Part shown: positions 60,426-64,000 of the stretch, one piece after another | Layout of the letters: each line of letters begins with the position of its first letter | Numbering within the stretch: the stretch's first letter is position 1 | Source of the DNA: an uncultured Clostridia bacterium | GTDB taxonomy: Bacteria; Bacillota; Clostridia; UBA1381 | NCBI GenBank assembly: GCA_934486735.1 | Contig: CAKSQL010000012.1 | Location: 1-64,000 of the forward strand | Reading direction: 5' to 3' | DNA: 64,000 nt | Program-made: the position numbers and the translations under genes | Notes under the pieces: generated by a model | What the model was told of the DNA's origin: nothing | Seen by the model: only the letters and a program-made list of their open reading frames with translations | The model's database searches: none

Positions 60426-61814
60426 ATGAAATTTCAGAAAACAGTAGCACTCAGTCTTGCAGTTGCAGCGGCCGCTGCGGGCATGGCGGGATGCGGAGGA
60501 AAAAACGGAGAAGTAGAGGGAAAAATCAACGTTACGGTAGGCGGCTGGCCGACCGAGACAAATCCGAAGAGCCAGGAAACCTATAACGGCTGGGTTGAAG
60601 AGCTTAAGACAACCAATCCTGATATTAATATTATTCCGGATACGGGAAGCTATGCGGACAACAGAAGCTTTCAGGTTAAGGCCGCTGCAAATCAGCTGCC
60701 GACTGTTTGGGATACTCATCTCACAGAGGTTAAACAAACAATCAAGAGCGGATATGCTGCAGATATCACAGAGATATTGAAAGAAAAAGGCTTGATGGAC
60801 GCATTGAATCCGGCAATTTTGGCATTGGGCGAAAAGGACGGCAAATATTATGCACTTCCAAAGAATGCATATCTGATGGGTCTGACAGTAAACAAGAATT
60901 TGTTTGAGGAGGCAGGACTTGTTAATGCGGACGGAACGGTTATGGTTCCGGATACATATGAGCAGATGGCGGAGTATGCCAAGATAATCAAAGAAAAGAC
61001 GGGCAAAGCAGGCTTTGCGATTTGTACAACAAATAACTGCGGCGGCTGGCACTTCATGAATATCGCATGGAGCTACGGCGTTAAGTTTATGGAACAGAGA
61101 GACGACGGAACATGGGAGGCAACCTTCAATACTCAAGAGGCTGTTGACGCATTGCAGTTCGTTAAGGATCTCCAGTGGAAGTACGGCGTTCTGCCCGAGG
61201 ATAAAGTAATTGACCAGCCGACAATTCATAAATTGCTCGGTGTAGGTCAGGCAGCTATGATATTTGAGGCCCCGACAAGCGATTATTCACAGAAGTACGG
61301 ACTTGACCCGAAAAAGGTTGCAATGGTAAAGATGCCGAAAGGCCCTGCAGGCAGATATGTTCAGACCGGCGGCTCGGTTTATATGTTCTCGCCGACCGCT
61401 ACAAAAGAGCAGCTTGAGGGTGCATTCACATGGATTGAAACAACAGGCTTCAAGAAAGTTCTTGACGATGAAGCTATCGCAGCTCAGGAAAAATCAATGC
61501 AGAACACAATCGATGAAAACGGAATTGTATTCCCGGGTGTCGCAGTACCTCTTTGGATAAATGAAGAAAGAGTTAAGCAGGACGATGAACTGAGAGCTAA
61601 GTACAGCCAGGTTGATAAGAAAGACTTTGAGTCTTACTATGACATCAGCGACGTTACATTGCATGAGGAAGAACCGATGGCATGCCAGCAGCTTTATGCT
61701 GTTCTCGACGGCTGCATCCAGGAAGTTATCACCAACGAAAATGCGGATTGTAAAGCTTTGATTGAAAACGCTTGCAAGGACTTCCAGACAAACCACCTCG
61801 ATAAATTAGACTAA
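60426..61814 (+). CDS. Family 1 sugar-binding lipoprotein of an ABC importer, copy 2
   Basis: 462 residues, AAAGGAGG upstream, lipobox MAGC (Cys23). Same fold as copy 1. Several differences sit close together in stretches likely to touch ligand (VWDTHL for VWKTHL; LPKNAYLMGLTVN for LPSDAYLMGLTIN), others are conservative. The two could therefore differ in affinity or in preferred oligomer, or simply raise dosage. Own promoter and terminator. Confidence 0.92.
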   Translation: MKFQKTVALSLAVAAAAAGMAGCGGKNGEVEGKINVTVGGWPTETNPKSQETYNGWVEELKTTNPDINIIPDTGSYADNRSFQVKAAANQLPTVWDTHLTEVKQTIKSGYAADITEILKEKGLMDALNPAILALGEKDGKYYALPKNAYLMGLTVNKNLFEEAGLVNADGTVMVPDTYEQMAEYAKIIKEKTGKAGFAICTTNNCGGWHFMNIAWSYGVKFMEQRDDGTWEATFNTQEAVDALQFVKDLQWKYGVLPEDKVIDQPTIHKLLGVGQAAMIFEAPTSDYSQKYGLDPKKVAMVKMPKGPAGRYVQTGGSVYMFSPTATKEQLEGAFTWIETTGFKKVLDDEAIAAQEKSMQNTIDENGIVFPGVAVPLWINEERVKQDDELRAKYSQVDKKDFESYYDISDVTLHEEEPMACQQLYAVLDGCIQEVITNENADCKALIENACKDFQTNHLDKLD

Positions 61815-61837
61815 ATTAAAACCGTAAAAAGTCTTAA

Positions 61838-61873
61838 AAAATATGGCAATCGGAAGATTGCCATATTTTTTTG
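61838..61873 (+). terminator. Terminator of copy 2
   Basis: ATATGGCAATC (61841-61851) pairs with GATTGCCATAT (61856-61866), GGAA loop, followed by a T run. Confidence 0.9.
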
Positions 61874-61976
61874 AGAAATTTGCTTGTGCGCTGAATTTAA
61901 ATTTATTGAGCGTACGCAGACGCGATTTTGTCAGAAACTTTTTTATGGATTTTTCAACAGATTTTCGGATGTGTTG

Positions 61977-63275
61977 TCAAAGCTGTTCTTCCGATTCGTC
62001 AATCGGAAGAATGGCCTCGGCGGCGGACGGGTCCTCGAGCTTTTCGACATTGCGCAGTTTTCGCTGAATCGCTCTTGTCCGAACGCCGACCAGCTTGTCA
62101 AGCTCCTTATTCGCCTGATTTATACGATTCTGTGTATTTTCAAGCACTTTGCCAAAAGTTTCGAACTCGGATTTTACAGCGCTCAAAACTTCCCATGCTT
62201 CAAGTGAACGCTTTTGAATCGCAACCGCTCTGAAACCCATTTGCAGGCTGTTCAAAAGTGCTGCCATTGTGCTCGGACCGGCAACATTTATTTTGTAATC
62301 TCTTTGCAGAATTTCTACCAATCCGCGATTTACCACCTCGGCATAAAGTCCCTCAAACGGCAAAAACATTATTGCAAATTCGGTTGTGTACGGGACTTCA
62401 ACATATTTTTCGTGAATATCCTTTGCCGCTGATTTAATTCTTGTTGACAATACGGATACGGCGTCCTTTACACGCTCGGGGTCGCCGCTTTCGTAAGCGT
62501 CCTGCAATGCGGCATATGTATCGCCGGGGAATTTCGAGTCGATCGGCAGATAGATAAACGAGTTGTCGTCAATCGGCATCTTTATCGCATATTCCACAAC
62601 GTTTTTGCTGCCGGGGACGGTCGCTATATTTGTTTCGTACTGCTCGTGGGTCAGAATCTGTTCCAAAATGGCTCCCAGCTGAATTTCGCCGAGAATACCG
62701 CGTGTTTTGACATTTGACAAAACTTTTTTCAAATCTCCGACTCCGCCGGCGAGGGTTTGCATTTCGCCAAGTCCTTTATAAACCTGCTCAAGGCGTTCGC
62801 TTACAAGCTTGAACGACTGATTCATCTTTTCCTCAAGCGTTTTTTGAAGCTTTTCGTCAACAGTGCGCCGCATGTCATCCAGTTTTTTGTTGTTGTCATC
62901 CTGAATTGCGGAAAGTCGCTTTTCTATTGTGCCGCGCATGTTTTCCAGCTTTTGCTCGTTTACGGTCTCAAAGGTTTTGAGCCTTTCTTCAAGCTGAGAG
63001 GTTGAATTTGCAAGTGTTTTGTTCATCTGCTCCTGCTTATCGGTGATATTTTTGTCCATGTCCCCGATTTTGTTCATTTGCATTTCATCGGTGTTCTTTT
63101 GATTTGCAAGCAAAAGCTCGCCGAGGTTTTTTACCGATAATTGCGTGGTTTCGTTGATGCTTCGCCGCAGCGATTCAAATTCGTCGTGCGGGATTCCGCC
63201 GTTCGATTTGCGAAAAAATATCGCCGCGCACAGCGCAACATTTATTGCCGCCAGTATTATTATAGTAATTTCCAA
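61977..63275 (-). CDS. rmuC: RmuC-family DNA recombination protein
   Basis: 432 residues. One N-terminal membrane segment (about 3-20), a long coiled coil (about 30-150) and the RmuC domain (about 160-410): TRGILGEIQLGAILEQIL, VEYAIKMP, LPIDSKFPGD, VPYTTEFAIMFLPFEGLYAEV, GPSTMAALLNSLQMGFRA. RmuC proteins limit inversion-type recombination and have a PD-(D/E)xK-like nuclease core. Housekeeping gene unrelated to the surface clusters; convergent with the lipoprotein genes and divergent from the next gene. Confidence 0.95.
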   Translation of the reverse strand: MEITIIILAAINVALCAAIFFRKSNGGIPHDEFESLRRSINETTQLSVKNLGELLLANQKNTDEMQMNKIGDMDKNITDKQEQMNKTLANSTSQLEERLKTFETVNEQKLENMRGTIEKRLSAIQDDNNKKLDDMRRTVDEKLQKTLEEKMNQSFKLVSERLEQVYKGLGEMQTLAGGVGDLKKVLSNVKTRGILGEIQLGAILEQILTHEQYETNIATVPGSKNVVEYAIKMPIDDNSFIYLPIDSKFPGDTYAALQDAYESGDPERVKDAVSVLSTRIKSAAKDIHEKYVEVPYTTEFAIMFLPFEGLYAEVVNRGLVEILQRDYKINVAGPSTMAALLNSLQMGFRAVAIQKRSLEAWEVLSAVKSEFETFGKVLENTQNRINQANKELDKLVGVRTRAIQRKLRNVEKLEDPSAAEAILPIDESEEQL

Positions 63276-63421
63276 TGCGATTTCCTCTTTTCGTATGTAG
63301 TCTCATATAATATTATACCCCCTTTGGAAAATAATTTCAAGTTTTTTTATAATTTATGGAACAAACAAAAAAAGTATCCGTCTAATATAATATAAAATTC
63401 GAAAAGAAAGAAGGTAAAAAG

Positions 63422-64000
63422 ATGAAAAAAGGACTAAGTATTGTATTGACAGCGGCGCTTTGCGCAGCTCAGTCCGGTTTTGCATTTGCTGATGATGCAA
63501 TGCAAAACGTATTGATTTCGGTTAAGAACAGGGTGGATATACCGGCAGAGCTTACCGAATTTGTAACTTCAACCGGGCAAACAGGAAATAAAAATGAATA
63601 TCGTTTCGAATGGTCAGATAAAGAGAACAACAGAAGCATATCGGTGGAGGCTGACAGCGCGGGGCATATTCTTAACTATTCCGAGTATAATGACAAATGG
63701 TATAAGGACGATGATTCCGCATATAGAATCGATAAGGATTTTAAGATTTCCGACTTGGAAAATTTCGCGCAAAGCAAGCTTGAAAAAATGGCGCCGGAGC
63801 TGTTTTCGGATGAAAATGACAAGCTTGTCATGACTCCGTACGACGGTTCGCTGAGTTTATACAGCCGCAGCAGTTACAGCTTCGGATTTGAGAGAAAGCA
63901 TGATGGAATCACGGTTGCCGACAATGAGGCAAATGTGTCGGTTATGAACACAAAGGACGGATATGTCATCAGCTATGCGTACATAAACTGGGACTATGAG
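63422..64000 (+). CDS. Secreted YcdB/YcdC-repeat-like protein, 3' truncated by window
   Basis: The first 193 codons from the ATG at 63422 (GAAGG ribosome site), still open at the window end. Signal peptide about 1-23 (FAFA/DD). The mature start (VKNRVDIPAELTEF, then YRFEWSDKENNRSISVEAD, later VSVMNTKDGYVISYAYINW) resembles YcdB/YcdC-type repeats, which in Clostridia often precede SLH domains; this family call is from pattern memory and tentative. Preceded by an A+T-rich divergent gap with a TATAAT near 63384. Confidence 0.6.
   Translation, partial: MKKGLSIVLTAALCAAQSGFAFADDAMQNVLISVKNRVDIPAELTEFVTSTGQTGNKNEYRFEWSDKENNRSISVEADSAGHILNYSEYNDKWYKDDDSAYRIDKDFKISDLENFAQSKLEKMAPELFSDENDKLVMTPYDGSLSLYSRSSYSFGFERKHDGITVADNEANVSVMNTKDGYVISYAYINWDYE

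Larger units (their letters stand above)
58721..61873 (+). repeat. Tandem duplication of promoter, lipoprotein gene and terminator
   Basis: Two units with a period of 1613 bases (start codons at 58813 and 60426). The promoter, ribosome site, coding region and GNRA-loop terminator are all duplicated, so the whole transcription unit was copied. Confidence 0.9.

Noticed and set aside
60417..61229. Long minus-strand frames across both sugar-binding lipoprotein genes
   Set aside because: Antisense shadows; they occur in both copies only because the coding strands are duplicates.

Overview
The window reads as chromosome of an anaerobic, Gram-positive-type Clostridia (Bacillota) that degrades plant polysaccharides. 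Evidence is the A-rich Shine-Dalgarno sites, lipoprotein and Sec signal peptides, S-layer homology (SLH) anchors, AraC-type sugar regulators, beta-helix pectate-lyase-like proteins and family 1 sugar-binding lipoproteins. A Monoglobus-like pectin degrader would fit, but this is a guess from gene content. No rRNA, tRNA or CRISPR array was seen.

Region 1 (1-10.5 kb) is an accessory island: a catalytic-domain-less recombinase beside a complete large serine recombinase, small unknown genes, an AlbA_2/ATPase regulator-like protein, a Clp-fold SDH protease overlapped by a 55-residue ORF, a transposase-like HTH fragment, a SWIM zinc finger / WYL regulator / MORN lipoprotein operon, and a damaged GGDEF gene. 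Region 2 (10.5-16.4 kb, minus strand) encodes a self-contained signalling relay: solute-binding lipoprotein, hybrid histidine kinase, Hpt protein and a GGDEF-REC-HD-GYP protein, so an extracellular ligand could set c-di-GMP.

Region 3 (16.5-34.2 kb) is surface cluster A: a divergent AraC regulator, then a likely operon of two SLH proteins and four large secreted proteins. Four of its proteins share a repeated, unassigned domain with a PWSF-type signature; two carry right-handed beta-helices. Region 4 (34.2-43.2 kb) holds a decayed TndX-like recombinase, an MBOAT/SGNH O-acyltransferase pair, three AraC regulators, a GH4 glycosidase and a broken insertion sequence that split the terminator shared by the GH4 gene and its convergent neighbour.

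Region 5 (43.2-58.6 kb) is surface cluster B: two clan-A-type glycoside hydrolases (one with a CBM9-like domain), two concanavalin/SbsA-like secreted proteins and a second SLH pair homologous to the pair in cluster A. Region 6 (58.6-64 kb) has two tandem, about 95% identical sugar-binding lipoproteins with duplicated promoters and terminators but no permease genes, then RmuC and the start of a YcdB/YcdC-like secreted protein.

The most novel-looking element is the pair of surface clusters. Each combines one C-terminal-SLH protein, one large N-terminal-region SLH protein and several secreted proteins without any visible anchor. In cluster A the PWSF domain is on both the anchored protein and the unanchored ones. 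Six secreted proteins across both clusters end in a related C-terminal domain with an F-x-W-type signature.
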